Part shown: positions 45,120 through 56,994 of the stretch, in pieces
How positions within the stretch are numbered: position 1 is the stretch's first letter
Layout of the letters: every line of letters begins with the position of its first letter
Assembly: GCA_038373885.1 (NCBI GenBank)
Contig: JAWZYV010014444.1
Span: forward strand, 1 to 64,000
DNA length: 64,000 nt
Source of the DNA: Cheiracanthium punctorium
Taxonomy: Eukaryota; Arthropoda; Arachnida; Araneae; Cheiracanthiidae
Direction of reading: 5' to 3'
Notes under the pieces: generated by a model
Databases searched by the model: none
What the model saw: only the letters and a program-made list of their open reading frames with translations
Told to the model about the DNA's origin: nothing
Translations under genes and position numbers: made by a program

Positions 45120-45960
45120 TATAGCATGAAACTACTTCTCTGAACAGTTATAAAGCATTAACTTTGGTAATGATATCTCTATTTAGAAAACACGATTAAC
45201 TACATGCTACAATAACATATACAAAACAATCAAATGTTGATGCTTAAAATACAACAGAATTTGCAAAATAAAAGTAATATAAATATATAATTACTTTTCA
45301 ATAATTAATCACTAATGGGTAGCAACACCTTATTTATAGGTATAGAGAAAAAAAAAACCACTGCCCACTCTTACTAGTAATAAGATAGATGGTACATACT
45401 TGCCTTGATAGTCAGGCTTCAGTATCAATACAATGTTCATGCTACTTGTTTATTTTATTTTTATTTCAGTTTTTTCAAATTATATGGTGAAAAAATATTT
45501 ATATTTTTGAGTGTGTATGTATATCAGCTATAAGCATCAATGTTCTGTTTGCAACATATCCTTTTCAGTCTTGTGAGCAGAGTGTAATAAGAAATCGTTA
45601 AAAAAGATTGTTTTAATTAATCACTAGTGGATAGTAGCACCTTATTTATAGGTGCACAGAAGAAAAAAAAATGAATCGAACCTTATTTTAATTGAAGCTA
45701 ATGCAACAATGTGTTAGGAGTCACCTACTGCCGCCATGACGTTTGTTTATTTACATCTGTTCCGCAGTAGGCTTAAGCAAGTTTAAGATATTTTTTAGCG
45801 ATTTACAAATACTAGAAAAAAAAATCCCAATTTTAGCCAAAGCAACAGAAAGTACTTTGAATAATTAAAAGGAGCAATAAATACCTTCATTCGGGCGTAA
45901 TAAGAAGATACAAATGAATTTTCTCTCTCCAGTGGGAAAAACATGTACGTTCAGTAGCAG
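45120..45960. other. A+T-rich DNA with a 55-bp direct repeat
   Basis: TTAATCACTAATGGGTAGCA and ACACCTTATTTATAGGTATA at 45305-45345 recur as TTAATCACTAGTGGATAGTA and GCACCTTATTTATAGGTGCA at 45618-45657. No gene is recognised. Confidence 0.6.
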
Positions 45961-46039
45961 AAGACATGGCCGCCACGTGAGATTGTTTTCCTACTGAGCA
46001 GTAGGGAAAACATTGCCTGTGACGTCATGTGAAAGTACC

Positions 46040-46190
46040 CCATTGGCTGTAATCCAACAATTTCATAATTTGTATACGACTCCGAAAACACAATCATCAG
46101 ACGTAATATTTTCCCCCTTCGAGAGCCATTGCATAGTAGTATAAGTCAGCACATATTTGTTTTCACATCTCTGACGCTTTTAAGAATAAA
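46040..46190 (+). mobile_element. Fragment of the mariner-type MITE, long variant
   Basis: GGCTGTAATCCAACAATTTC, TATACGACTC, ACAATCATCAGACGTAATAT, TTCGAGAGCCATTG match the segments at 2.14-2.22 kb and the 47-kb copy. No ends are preserved. Confidence 0.55.
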
Positions 46191-46349
46191 ACCTCGCTCA
46201 CCTTGCGATCTCAAAATGTGGTCACAAGGTCAAGGCCGAATTTTCTGAAGACCGTCAGAGAAATCTGGGGGCATTTTACTCAATTTTTGTAGTCACAAGG
46301 CTTATGTATAGTACAAGCCGAAAAATTTCGGTCTACGTTTTGATTTAAA

Positions 46350-46550
46350 AGTCGAGATGTCGGCTTCTAATTCAGTAAGAAATAGGGGAAAAAAATCTGA
46401 AACACTTACAGACTTTAAATACGCACTAAAGTGCTATATATTGGAAGCGTATCATGATCCGTGCGTCTTCTCTATTTTCTTTCCATATTCCATGAAATGG
46501 GAAAGTGTATCATTATTCATGAGTGTGATTAAACAAAATTAAAATTGATA
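46350..46550 (+). repeat. Repeat shared with 39540-39680
   Basis: Same phrases, same orientation (TTAAATACGCACTAAAGTGC, ATTGGAAGCGTATCATGATC, GAAAGTGTATCATTATTCAT). The short frame 46357-46542 has not been recognised as any family. Confidence 0.6.
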
Positions 46551-46959
46551 TTTCTAACTTCCTTTTTCTGGATGCAATGCATTGGAAATAGAAGGGGGAA
46601 AAGACGCCCAGAAAAATGCATAATTCAAACTGAATGAAAGTTTCAAAAACTCTTTTTTTGTTTATTTGTTTGTGTAACATGTACTTCGGATTTGTGCACT
46701 TGGCCTGAAGGCCGCTTAAAAATCCACCCGAAAAGGAAAATCTTATTCAGGTGGTTTTTTTTTTATTAAAAATTGCGTATTCTATAAGTTTGCGCCATCA
46801 GTCGACGGCTTTGAAAAAAAAAAATGCTCAATTGTTTTTTTTTTGGATAAAAGATAGTTTTTTATGTATATTATAGGAATAGTGTTTTTTTTTTCGCGTG
46901 ATAAAATGTACCCTGTTTGTTAATAAAGGACTTTTACTGTCTTAATTCCGAATTTCATC

Positions 46960-47690
46960 CCAAACCTTTTCAGCTTGAAAGAGTAACAAATATACATACT
47001 TTGATATAATATTACTAGGATTAGTTTATTCGTCACGATTTAGGAAAATATTAATATACAGGGTGTCTCGAAATAGTGGTAACAATCTTTAATTCTTTCT
47101 CTATTAGACATAAGTGGCCAAATATATTTCAAAAAAATGTTTAAAAATAATGTACGAAAAAAGACTACCTTAAGAAAAAAAACCTCATAAATTTACGAAA
47201 CGTTATGATTTTTAAATCTGCTTACGGCATCCGTACAGAAAAATTTATCATTTGTAAAATGCGTTCTATACACTGAGGTGCTGTACACGATTTCAGAATT
47301 ATGCCTTTAAAATTGTCAGAGATATGAAGCTAAGTATATGCTGACTTATGCCCCTTTTCAATGGCTCTCGAAGAAAAAATATCGGATTTGATCATCGCGT
47401 TTCAGTGGTCAGGCAGAAATTACGAAAATAAAATATTTTCTTTACACTTCATCTTTAAACGTTCTCGGAGGGCACTCCACCCATCATCCTAGATCCCACG
47501 TGTAGATAATTGGCCGTAATCCCACAATATAGCACAACAAATTAAACGCTCTCATTGAAATTTTGAGAAAACTGGAATTTTGAGACATCCTGTCTGTGTG
47601 TGTGTGCGCGCGCAGGGGGCAGACCGATGTGGTAAGCATTGGATCTGGGTGCCATCTTCGAAATGGCGCCGTTTCGAACTCAAAAATTGA
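46960..47690 (+). repeat. Second copy of the 7.2-8.2 kb segment with MITE and G+C-rich tail
   Basis: It runs from GATTTAGGAAAATATTAATA through a MITE (about 47059-47592, ends CAGGGTGTCTCG and GAGACATCCTG), a TG/CG microsatellite, then the G+C-rich repeat at 47612-47690. A hAT-like right end, GGCCGCCCTG, lies at 47740-47749. Confidence 0.7.
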
Positions 47691-47814
47691 GAATAGCTTA
47701 TTTATCTAGAGCGTGACAGGGGGCGCCACTTACCCTAAGGCCGCCCTGTGTGTATGTGTTTTGAGTGTTTGAGGCTTAAGACAAAATCTTTTATTCTCTG
47801 GAAATTAGTTGTGA

Positions 47815-48010
47815 TTATTGCCGCTAGATGGCAGCATCACACTATTATAGGACATATCTTCATATAGCAATGCGTTTATCCTCCTTATCGACCTCCATGG
47901 TTTGAGGGTATGACAAGCCTACTGAGTTAGCTGCTGACAACTCAACTCAGCACTCAGCCTGAAGCGGGACTTCAGTTTCGAGTAGCTTATATCCACCTCT
48001 CTTTTTCCCT
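47815..48010 (+). repeat. Segment paralogous to 20290-20600
   Basis: It starts with CCGCTAGATGGCAGCATC and includes TTAGCTGCTGACAACTCAAC, TCAGCCTGAAGCGGGACTTC. Unlike the 20-kb copy, the two parts are only about 90 bp apart. Confidence 0.5.
47821..47834 (+). promoter_or_regulatory. CTCF-like motif
   Basis: CCGCTAGATGGCAG fits CCRSNAGRKGGCRS at all 14 positions. The related site at 20293 has two mismatches. Function unproven. Confidence 0.3.
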
Positions 48011-48179
48011 GGGAAATAGGGAAGAAAAGAGGTGTACTACCGATTCACTGCCATGGGGAAAGGGATAGGGAATAGAAAACTTCATTGTCGCCAATAGCGG
48101 TGGACTGAACTATTCGCCAAGTTGCCAAGATAAAGGCGGCTAGGGATAAACAACCGTTTTACCCGCGCTTTTAACGTAA

Positions 48180-49100
48180 GTAAATAGTTTGTTGTTTTGA
48201 TATAATTAATTAAAATTTACTGTTTATGACTGCTAGACACTAAGTTATTAGTATTGCACTGGTATTAAGTGTTTTTAAAAATGCGTTTGTTGATTAAGTA
48301 TATGTTTTATTAAGTATAGTTTGTTGTTGCATTAATATATAAATTTGTTTATACTTGCATGCAATTGAAAAGTGATGCTACGACACTTAATAATTTTTTA
48401 ATTTAACAATTATAATATTTATAGATATAATTGTAAAGTTGGGCTTTTTATTTCCTAAACCTCGTTCTCCAAATCTTTATATCTTTCTTCAATTTATCGA
48501 ATGAAAATAAAAGAAATATAAAACATATTTTGAACTTCGCCTGTTTAATATATTTACTTAAGTCATTTTAATTTTGCATTTGTACGGGATTTTAGTTTTG
48601 CCTTGTTGATCTGTTTCCTTGTCATTTATACCTATTTTATCAAGTTTATTTATGTTCTGTAACATACTGAAATTAGCTTTATTCTCCTCATATCCATTAA
48701 AAAAAACAATTTCAGTTAATTTTGTAATTTATATTAGAGTCTGTCATCTGTGTATATCTATAGTGCAGTAAAATGTAATGTCCTGTTATATTCGGTTATT
48801 CAATTTTTTTCATTTAAAACAATTATTTCAATAGTGCTATCAGTGTTATTTGAATAAATAAGGTTAAATATTTCCTGGGTAATCATAATGGCTTAAATGC
48901 AGAGGTAGTGACTAAAAAGGGATTTAACTAATTATATTGTATTATAAATTAAGCTATTCAACAAACAAATTAAATTACAAATTGAAAGTCTTTGGCTGAA
49001 ATTGAATAGTCACTGGATTTTATCTGTAAAATAAATTTTTGTAGATTCTAGGCAGAGTTGAAACTCATTTAACTTGAGTTGCACAGTAGAAATCTTTGGT
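48180..49100. other. A+T-rich DNA, no gene recognised
   Basis: It follows a GTAAGT at 48176 and has intron-like composition. No exon is recognised. Confidence 0.4.
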
Positions 49101-49139
49101 TTTGAATATGCGTTTAAGTAAGAAAGACAAAGTAAGTAC

Positions 49140-49600
49140 CTTTTCAGTAGTTTATTGAAACAAGATGACTATGGTAGGTTTACACAGTGCACATGGTGAA
49201 GACACAATACATTAAGCAACATCCGCTTAGTAGCACAAAATAAAAACAAGCTTTCTGGAAGACAAGTCGCCAGCTGCGATCTATTCAGATTCACAAAACA
49301 CATCACATCATATTGAATCATCTGGGTACCGCAGCACGGATCCCTGATCCGGCTCTATTTGAATCACGTCGGTTGATTACACACACAACACAGCAGACCG
49401 AGAACACTCTCTGTCTGACCGAAAGGTTAACTTGTGATACCCTTTTTATATCTGCCAGTTAGTGCGGGACTACGATGGATATTTGCATAGGGAAAAAAAA
49501 AGTTCTTATTTTATGCAAATTAGGAACAGCGCCATCTATCGGCGAGAAATGTAAACTTTTTATTACGGCGTTAAAGACATGACGATGTTTACACCGCCAT
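49140..49600 (-). mobile_element. Possible solo LTR
   Basis: On the minus strand the block has a TATA box (GATATAAAAAGG, about 49443-49454), a G+C-balanced middle section with no long frame, and AATAAA about 290 bp later (plus 49151-49156). This promoter-to-poly(A) spacing within a compact block is typical of a retrotransposon LTR. I could not fix TG...CA ends or a target duplication, and there is no gag-pol nearby, so a promoter of another kind is possible. Confidence 0.4.
49529..49542 (-). promoter_or_regulatory. CTCF-like motif
   Basis: Minus strand CCGATAGATGGCGC matches CCRSNAGRKGGCRS at 13 of 14 positions; it sits upstream of the TATA box of the LTR-like block. Confidence 0.25.
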
Positions 49601-49609
49601 TTTCAAATG

Positions 49610-52570
49610 CTAACGAAGTTACGTTTTCACTTAGAAAACTTTTAAAGGAGTTTACAAAAGTTTCATTTTTTCACTTTAGCAAATTTAGAGATAAAATGTC
49701 ATGGAAATAAAAGGTAAGTAAAGAAATAGCGTTTTTTTTTTTTTCCTAACAGTGACTGGCTTAGCGAGATTTCTAATAGATGCTGAATTGGCGATCGTGG
49801 CGCCTTTCTTTGGGTGTGTTCCGACTGCCACTTAGGGAGATAGACATCATGCACAATTTTGGGTACTTACTAAGGGGAAATAATATTGTGGCATGTATTT
49901 ACTACCTAGCGGAGCCAATGGGAGGCAGCAAAATCAAAATATAAAGCAGGCATGTGATTTTTCCCGTGAATTATTGGAAATCCACTAATTTTAAATAGCT
50001 GACTTCTGCGAATTTTAACATTTTCAGAACTTCCGCGATTTTTAATCTTTTCAGATCGTCAGCGAATTTCAATCAGATTTTCTTCAATCTGGTTTTAATT
50101 AAAGTACTTTCGTATGATAAAAACTGTGTCATTCTGCGCTCTGTTTATAAATAAATGGAATCCGGTTGGCTCACCAAACTGATCGTGTGTTTCCGCAGAG
50201 GACTGAAGTAAGTAAGTAAGCCAATGGAAAACACACAACTAGAAACATCAATGGGATTAATCCGATTGGCTGCCGAGCTCATCACTTTTTAAAATGCCAC
50301 ATATTGTATCGTTAATTTGTGATATTAAAGCACCAGATTCTTTTGTATTGTGTATTTGTTAATAAGAGGCGTATAATACAGTATAGGAATGATTATCGGG
50401 AATGGTCAGGACCGAAGGTTTTCGGGATTTTGGGTCCTTTTTCCTGTTAATTTTGCCGATTTACAAAATACAGTACGAAGTCTTAAATCCGGAATCGTCG
50501 GGACCGCGGCAATTCCGGGGATTTTTTCCGATTTTCAGTGAGAAAACCAGACTTTTCACCCTCTGCGCCCGCTTTAAAGCTTTTTTTTTTTTTTTTCGAT
50601 CTCCTTTTACACATGAAACAAACAATCTCATAAATTGCAAATATTTATTTCGCAGCATTATTTTTTACAAAATATCTCGGTAATTTTTGTTTGCCGCATT
50701 GATTTAGCTTTTTCTTTTAACGCCTTTTCTTTAATTAAAGTTACTGTCATTATTTTTTTGCGCCGTAGCAAAACCCTGCTGCCGACATCGTTCAATGAAC
50801 TAATCAGTCTATCAATCCGAATTTTTTCGTCACGTACCTCACTTTCACTGATTTTATGTGTAAAAGCTCATTATAAAAGGATCAACTCCTATGGTGGAGG
50901 GAAAAAAAAGAACAAAAAACCGGGCATATGCTCTCAAATTACAACAGATACATAACAAAAACACAATATTTTACAGCTGCGGTAGCTGGTATAGAAGAGA
51001 GGATGGGGAGGGGAAAAAAAAACAACTTGGTCGGCTTGCTCTGTTTATTTAAATCTTAGATTCCAAAGCGGCAGTGCGAAAAAAAAAAAAAAACCAAATA
51101 AGAGCAGAAAGGCTGATAACGGATTATTAAATCTAGTGAGAAGTGACCTACTTTCCGGCTCGGCGTTCCAAAGATTCAACTATGTTATCTCATAAACAGA
51201 AACGCAAGAGGTGGGAAGTAGAGAACAACACTCGATTTTTTTTTTATCATTCTCTTGTATTATTTTTTATTTTTATTATTCTTCCAACAGATTCAAACAC
51301 ATAAATTAAAAACTTTGTTTAAAAAATACATAAATAAAAATATATCTGTATGCACGTGCGTAAACCCACACACACACACACACACCCCGAGTTTTGCCGG
51401 TCAACATTTCTTTCCTTTTTTACAAACTCAACTATCCGGAATTTTCACTTATCTGGCATTCGATGTTTCAGATTGCTTTAAAAAAATAAGGGAAATTAAA
51501 AAATGTTAAATTTTTAGTCCATTCTGGTTTTGCTTTCACCCAAGGAGAGAGGAGAGTTCTTTCACCCTGCGGCCAAAGCACGTTCCTCAATCTGCTTTAC
51601 TCCAGACTTTTATAAAGAAAATAATGACATACTAGTGTAATTGCGTTACTCCTACAATTTAATGATGTGTTTTTCCCTCTTCTTTTTTTTTTTTTTTTAA
51701 ATTCAAGCAAAATGTGGGAACGGTCACGAATTTTTGAAAGACCTTTTTTTTCCCCTATTTCATTATGATGATCGGGGGGGAGGGGGAAAAAGATTGGCGG
51801 CCATTCCTGATTTTGGAATTCCAGATAATCGGTCCTATAATGTACTTATATACCTAATATGTAATTTTTATCATTAATTCCATATTGGGAGACCCCTGAC
51901 TTTATAATGTGAAAACATGATTATTTGAAAGCACTGTACTAACATACATTATACCTCTTAAAATTTTCAAAAATTTTGTCTTCCCCCCTCCCCCGAGACC
52001 AAAAAAATTTCAGCTAATTTTTTTCTTGGCCAATCACATCCCTGATAAAGGTAGGCCATGTGATCTATCTCCTCAACTTCCCAAGAAAAATCTCTGTAGA
52101 GTTCAAGTAATACTGTATGCTATTCAGCTGGGAAGCATGGACGCCTTGTTTATCTTCTCAGGTTGCTCAAGTCGAGCATCATGAACGGGTTGAGATTTTC
52201 CCAAATAACTCCAGTTACTCAAAAGTAGCAGTCTAAACACAACCTTTATGTCTACACCAAGAATTTGTAGCATGTAATCAGAAGACCAGATGCAGTAAAT
52301 TCTGCCTTCACATTTAGTCAAAACAAAGTTTGCACAACTCGAGGATTGTACTACAGTTTTAAAGAAATCTTTCAAAATTAATTTCCCAAATAAACGCCTT
52401 ACAATATGATTATTTTCATGTAAGCAGTTTTCAAAAGAGAAAAAGGAATAAAACAAACAAAAAATTACTCAAATATGCTATTTAATTTATGGAAAACTTT
52501 CAACTGATTATATTTTTCAAATCAAGAATGGCAAAAAAAAAAAAAAATCAATAAATTAATATGCACACAG
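49610..52570. other. Long stretch without a supported gene
   Basis: Contains a (CA)n at about 51370-51386, A and T tracts, and open frames 50402-50683 (+), 50635-50955 (+) and 52124-52456 (-, 110 codons), none with a recognisable domain. The last is the longest with non-repetitive composition and has three cysteines near its middle, but no known motif. Confidence 0.45.
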
Positions 52571-52579
52571 ACAGATATA

Positions 52580-54808
52580 TAATATGCTATCGCTGATCCT
52601 GTGCGAGGCTCAAAAAATCTTCCCTACATCTGGCCCTTGCTGTCTGGAGGGGAAGCATCATAGAAAGTATTCTATCGCTGCTGCTGTGTGAGGGACCCCC
52701 CCCCCCAAAAAAAAAAAAAAAAAAAAAAACAACATTCCTGGGGCTGTCCATCTCAGGGGGCAACCTAGAAAAAATACTATTGCTACTCTCGTGTGAGAAA
52801 AATTTGCGGTTCCCTGCTTGCACGGGACAATCAGATTTTTAAATGGGTGAGTAAAACAAACAGCTCAGTTGCCCCTTGGGCAACCAAGAAAATCAACTAT
52901 TCCCATTGTGATTCCTTAGCTTGAAAATGCAGTTTCATTTTCCTATTTTCATTCTGACTTCTTTCTATTTCTATTTTCATTTCTTAAAAAAATTTGGGTA
53001 TCGGAAATTTTAAGGGCAAAGAAACTTCATTTTCGGGCAATCAAAATAATTTCAGTGATTGTCCAAGGGGCAACCAAAAAAAAAAAAAAAAAAAAAAACA
53101 AGACTCTACCCCTTGCGACACCCAGAAAAAAACATCCTTGGAGTCAGCCTACAAAATATGTTATAACTAGTCAGATGTGAGACCCAAAAAACAACTCTGG
53201 GTGTGGCCATCACTGTAGGGCAACCTAGAAAAAATGCTATCCCTAGTCCTGTACGTGACCCAAAAACAAACATCCCTGGGCATTGCTGTGGGGGCCAACC
53301 TAGAAAATATGCTGTCGCTGGTCCTGTGCGACACTAAAAAAAAAATCCTTGGCTCCAGCCATCACTGGGGGACAACCAAGAAAATATGCTATTGCTGGTC
53401 CTGTATAAGACCCAAAAAAAATCCATGGGTCCGGCCATCCCTGTGGGGACAACCTAGAAAAAATGCTACCGCTAATCCTGTACAAGACCCAAAAAAAAGA
53501 CATCGATGTGGAAGGCAAGCTAGAAAATATGCAATCTCTGGTCCTATATGAGACTTGAAAAAGTACATCCCTGGGTCCAGTCATCTCTGTGGGATCCAAA
53601 TTTTAAAAAATGCTATCACTGGTCCTGAGCAAGATTTAAAAAAAAAAAAAATGCCTGGGTCTGCCCATCGCAATAGGGGCAACCTAGAAAAAAATGCTAT
53701 CGCTAGTCCTGTATGAGACCCCAAAAAAGATATTCCTGCCTGAGTCTGGCCATCGTGGTGAGAGGGGCAACCTAGAAAAAATGCTGCCACTGGTCTTGTA
53801 CGAGACCTGAAGGAAAAAAAATTTTTTTTTTTTTAAATATAAATCTTGCTCAGGACCAGTGATAGCATTTTTTAAAACCCCTGTGGGGGCAACCTAGAAA
53901 AAATGCTATCGCTAATTCTGTATGAGCCCCCCCCCCTCAAGTCCAGCCATCGCTGTGGGGGGGGCAACCTTAAAAATATGCTATCCCTGGTCCCGTAAGA
54001 GACCTGAAAAAATACATCCCATTATCCAGCCTTTCATGTAGAGAAGCAGCTTTTAAAAAATGCTATCCCTGGTCCCATACAAGACCTGAAAAAGTACATC
54101 CCAGGGTCCGCCCATCGCTCTGAGGAGTGAAACCTAGACAAAATGGCATCGCCGATCTTCTATGAGGCCTGTAAAAAAACATCCCTGGGTCCGGCCATTG
54201 CTGTGTGTCAACCTAGAAAATATGCTATACCTGGTCGTGTATGAGACCAGAAGAGGAGCAACCTAGAAAAATGCTATTTCTGGTCCTGTTTGAAACTCAA
54301 AATAAAACTTCACTGTGGGGTCCAAATAAAAAGAATGCTATTGCTGGTACTATGTGAGACTAAAAAAAAAAAAAAACATCTCTGGGTCCAGCCATCGTTG
54401 TGGAGGAGCAACCTATAAAAATGCTATCACTAGTCCTGTACAAGACCCAAAAAAAGACATCCCTGTAAAGGCAACCTAGAAAAATATGCTATTCCTGGTC
54501 CTACACGAGACCTAAAAAAGTACATTTATTATTCCGGCCATAGCCGTGGAGGGCCAACTTAGAAAAAAATTCTATTTCTGATCCTGTACAAGACCGAAAA
54601 AAAAAACATCACTGAGGGGTCCAAATTTTCAAAAATGCTACCTCTGGTCCTATACGATACCCAGAAAAAAAAATTACTGTGTGGGAAAACTTAGGAATTT
54701 TGCTATTGCGGGTCCAGTACAAGAACCAAAAAAAAAAAGTCCCTAGGTCCAGCCATCACTGTGGAGGAAGGAATCTAGAAAAAAGGCTATCACTGGTCTT
54801 GTCCGAGG

Positions 54809-54841
<33 letters not shown>

Positions 54842-55945
54842 CCCTGTGGGGGGTACCTAGTAAAAATGCTGCCATTTGCTTTGTACAAGACCTGAAAAAA
54901 AAGCCATCACTGTAGGGGCAACCTAGAAAAAATGTTATTGCTTGTCCTGTATGAGACCCAAAGAAAACATCCCCTGGTCTAGCCATCTCTGTCGGGGAGA
55001 CAACCTGAAAAAAATGCTGTTTCTAGTCTTGTATGAGACTAAAAAAAAATATTCCTGGGTATGGCCATCGCTGTGGGGGAGCAACCTAGAAAAAATGCTG
55101 TTGCTGGTCTTATATGAGACGTGAAAAAAAAAAAACATTGCTGTGGGGAGCAACTTAAAAAATATGCTATCCCTGGTCCTGTGCGAGACCCCAAAGAAAT
55201 GTCCTTGGTTCTGCCCATTGCTGTGGGGGCAACTTAGAAAAAATCCTATTGCTGATCCTGTACGAGACCCAGAAAAAAAGACATCACTGTGGAGTGGTAA
55301 CCTAGAAAAAATGCTAACGCTAGTCCTGTACAAAACCCAAAAAAAGACAACCTAGAAATATGCTTTCCCTGGTCCTGTACGAGACCTGAAAAAGTACATT
55401 CCTGAGTCCGGCCATTGCTGTGAAGGGGCAATTTAGAAAAAATGCTGTTGCTGGTCCTGTATAAGATCTTAAAAAAACATCCTTGAGTCCAGCCATCGCT
55501 GTGGGGTCCAAATTTTAAAAAATGGTATCACTGCTCCTGTGCGAGGACCCCCTCCATGTCTGACCATGGCTGTGAGGGAAACCTAGAAAATATGCTATTG
55601 CTGATCCTGTACGAGACCCAAATAAAAGTCCGGGCATTGCTGTGGGGGTTTCTAGAAAAAATGCTGTCGCTGGTCTTGTACGAGACCTGTAAAAAACATC
55701 CCAGGTTCCGGCCATCGCTGTGTCGGGCAACGTAGAAAATATGCTATTGCTGGTCCTGTACGAGACCTGAAGAGGTGCATCGCTGTGGAGGGGCAACCTA
55801 GAAAAATGCTATTTCTGGTCCTGTACGAGACTAAAAAAAAAAAAAAATCTCTGGGTCCAGCCATCGCTGTGTAAGGCAACCTAGAAAATATGCTATTGCT
55901 AGCCTGGTGCGAGACTAAAAAAAAACATCCCTGGGTCCAACAGAG
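52580..55945 (+). repeat. 3.3-kb minisatellite, about 40 diverged units of 75-85 bp
   Basis: The unit reads, in order, CATCCCTGGGTCCGGCCATC, GCTGTGGGGGCAACCTAGAA, AAAATGCTATCGCTGGTCCT, GTACGAGACCCAAAAAAAA. Units differ by small deletions, A-run length and substitutions; several lack the GGGTCCGGCC part. It yields dozens of overlapping open frames on both strands, none genuine. Read in reverse complement it aligns with the unit of the 42.4-kb array. Confidence 0.95.
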
Positions 55946-56189
55946 TGGCGACAGATCATGGAAATCATGGAAAAATCAGGGTATTTTATCCATCGGGAAA
56001 TAACAGGGAATTTTGCAAAAATATTGCTACAGAACATTTTGCTTGTTTCCTCGGTTCGTCGTTCTAAAATCCAGTTGGTGTAGAAAGTTCTAGTAAAAAG
56101 TCGCTTATTTTGAGATTTTGTCTTATCTCGCCTTCTGGGGGTTATAAAGAAGTTATTTGCTTATGGTATATTTTAAATTATTAAGTTGC
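55946..56189. other. Spacer between minisatellite and MITE
   Basis: ATCATGGAAATCATGGAAAAATCAGGG opens it, a phrase related to the dispersed repeat at 34.5-34.8 kb. No gene. Confidence 0.4.
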
Positions 56190-56197
56190 GTTGTGAC

Positions 56198-56379
56198 CAG
56201 AGGCGTAGCCATGGGGTGGTTAGGGGGGTCATAAACCCACACACCCCCCCCCATGAGGAATTTTTTGCCATACAAAATGTATATTCTTCACTACATTATC
56301 ACATACACGTATACATATGTATGAGTTGTAGTAGTCGTAACCCCCCCACCCCCATGAAAAATTTCTGGCTACGCCCCTG
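56198..56379 (+). mobile_element. hAT MITE, 182 bp, copy 1
   Basis: Ends CAGAGGCGTAGCCA and TGGCTACGCCCCTG; exact 8-bp target duplication GTTGTGAC on both sides (56190-56197 and 56380-56387). The interior (TTTTTTGCCATACAAAATGT, ATATTCTTCACTACATTATC, GAGTTGTAGTAGTCGTAACC) is shared with copy 2 at 63537. Confidence 0.95.
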
Positions 56380-56389
56380 GTTGTGACAC

Positions 56390-56990
56390 ATGAAAATCCA
56401 GGTTCGATACACTTAGTTGCAATAAAATAAAAAGGCGTTAAATACTTAAAACTATTTTATTAAATTGATACTATTGAAATATAAACTTATTACAACGGAT
56501 GGTGGTGGCCCAGTGAAATAAAAAGTACATCCTATTTAGACGGTGAAATTAAGGTGGAATGACTTAAAAATTATGCCAGCACAGAATTACACATTGGCGA
56601 GAACAAACACCTGGCTGAGATTAATAACGGCAATTCCAAAGCAACCCTAACAGTTAATCCAATAAAATTAAAATGACGTAATCGCGAGCAAATAATTTTA
56701 AAAATGTCGCAGGGCAACAAAAAATAACCTACGCCAGCAGGATGCCAAGAGGGGAAGCAGAAAGTACGTTGATTTTGCAAACGAACGTAATATAATCTAT
56801 TTTTAGCTCATAACGCCGCCACCGGGTCTCATTTCGAGAAACAAACAATAAGAATAATGCATGCGGGAAAAGCAAAAAAACAGATTTAAAAGCCGAAATG
56901 GCAGAAAAATCAAAACAGAAGTGATTTAGAATTCTTGATTTTGGATAGATTACATTAAAGAAAGCCAAATAAAATGATTATTAAAATTAA
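56390..56990. other. Non-repetitive DNA, no recognised gene
   Basis: Minus-strand open frames 56571-56780 and 56729-56968 have mixed composition but no domain. Nothing else noted. Confidence 0.4.
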
Positions 56991-56994
56991 ATAT

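Noticed and set aside
50402..50683. 93-codon plus-strand gene
   Set aside because: Contains a poly(Phe) run from a T tract and an equally long antisense frame; no domain.
52124..52456. 110-codon minus-strand gene
   Set aside because: Non-repetitive and so the best of the unknown frames, but there is no recognisable domain, splice context or poly(A) signal to support it.
52580..55945. Protein-coding repeat gene
   Set aside because: Frames change every few units because A-run lengths vary; no frame persists for more than about 130 codons.
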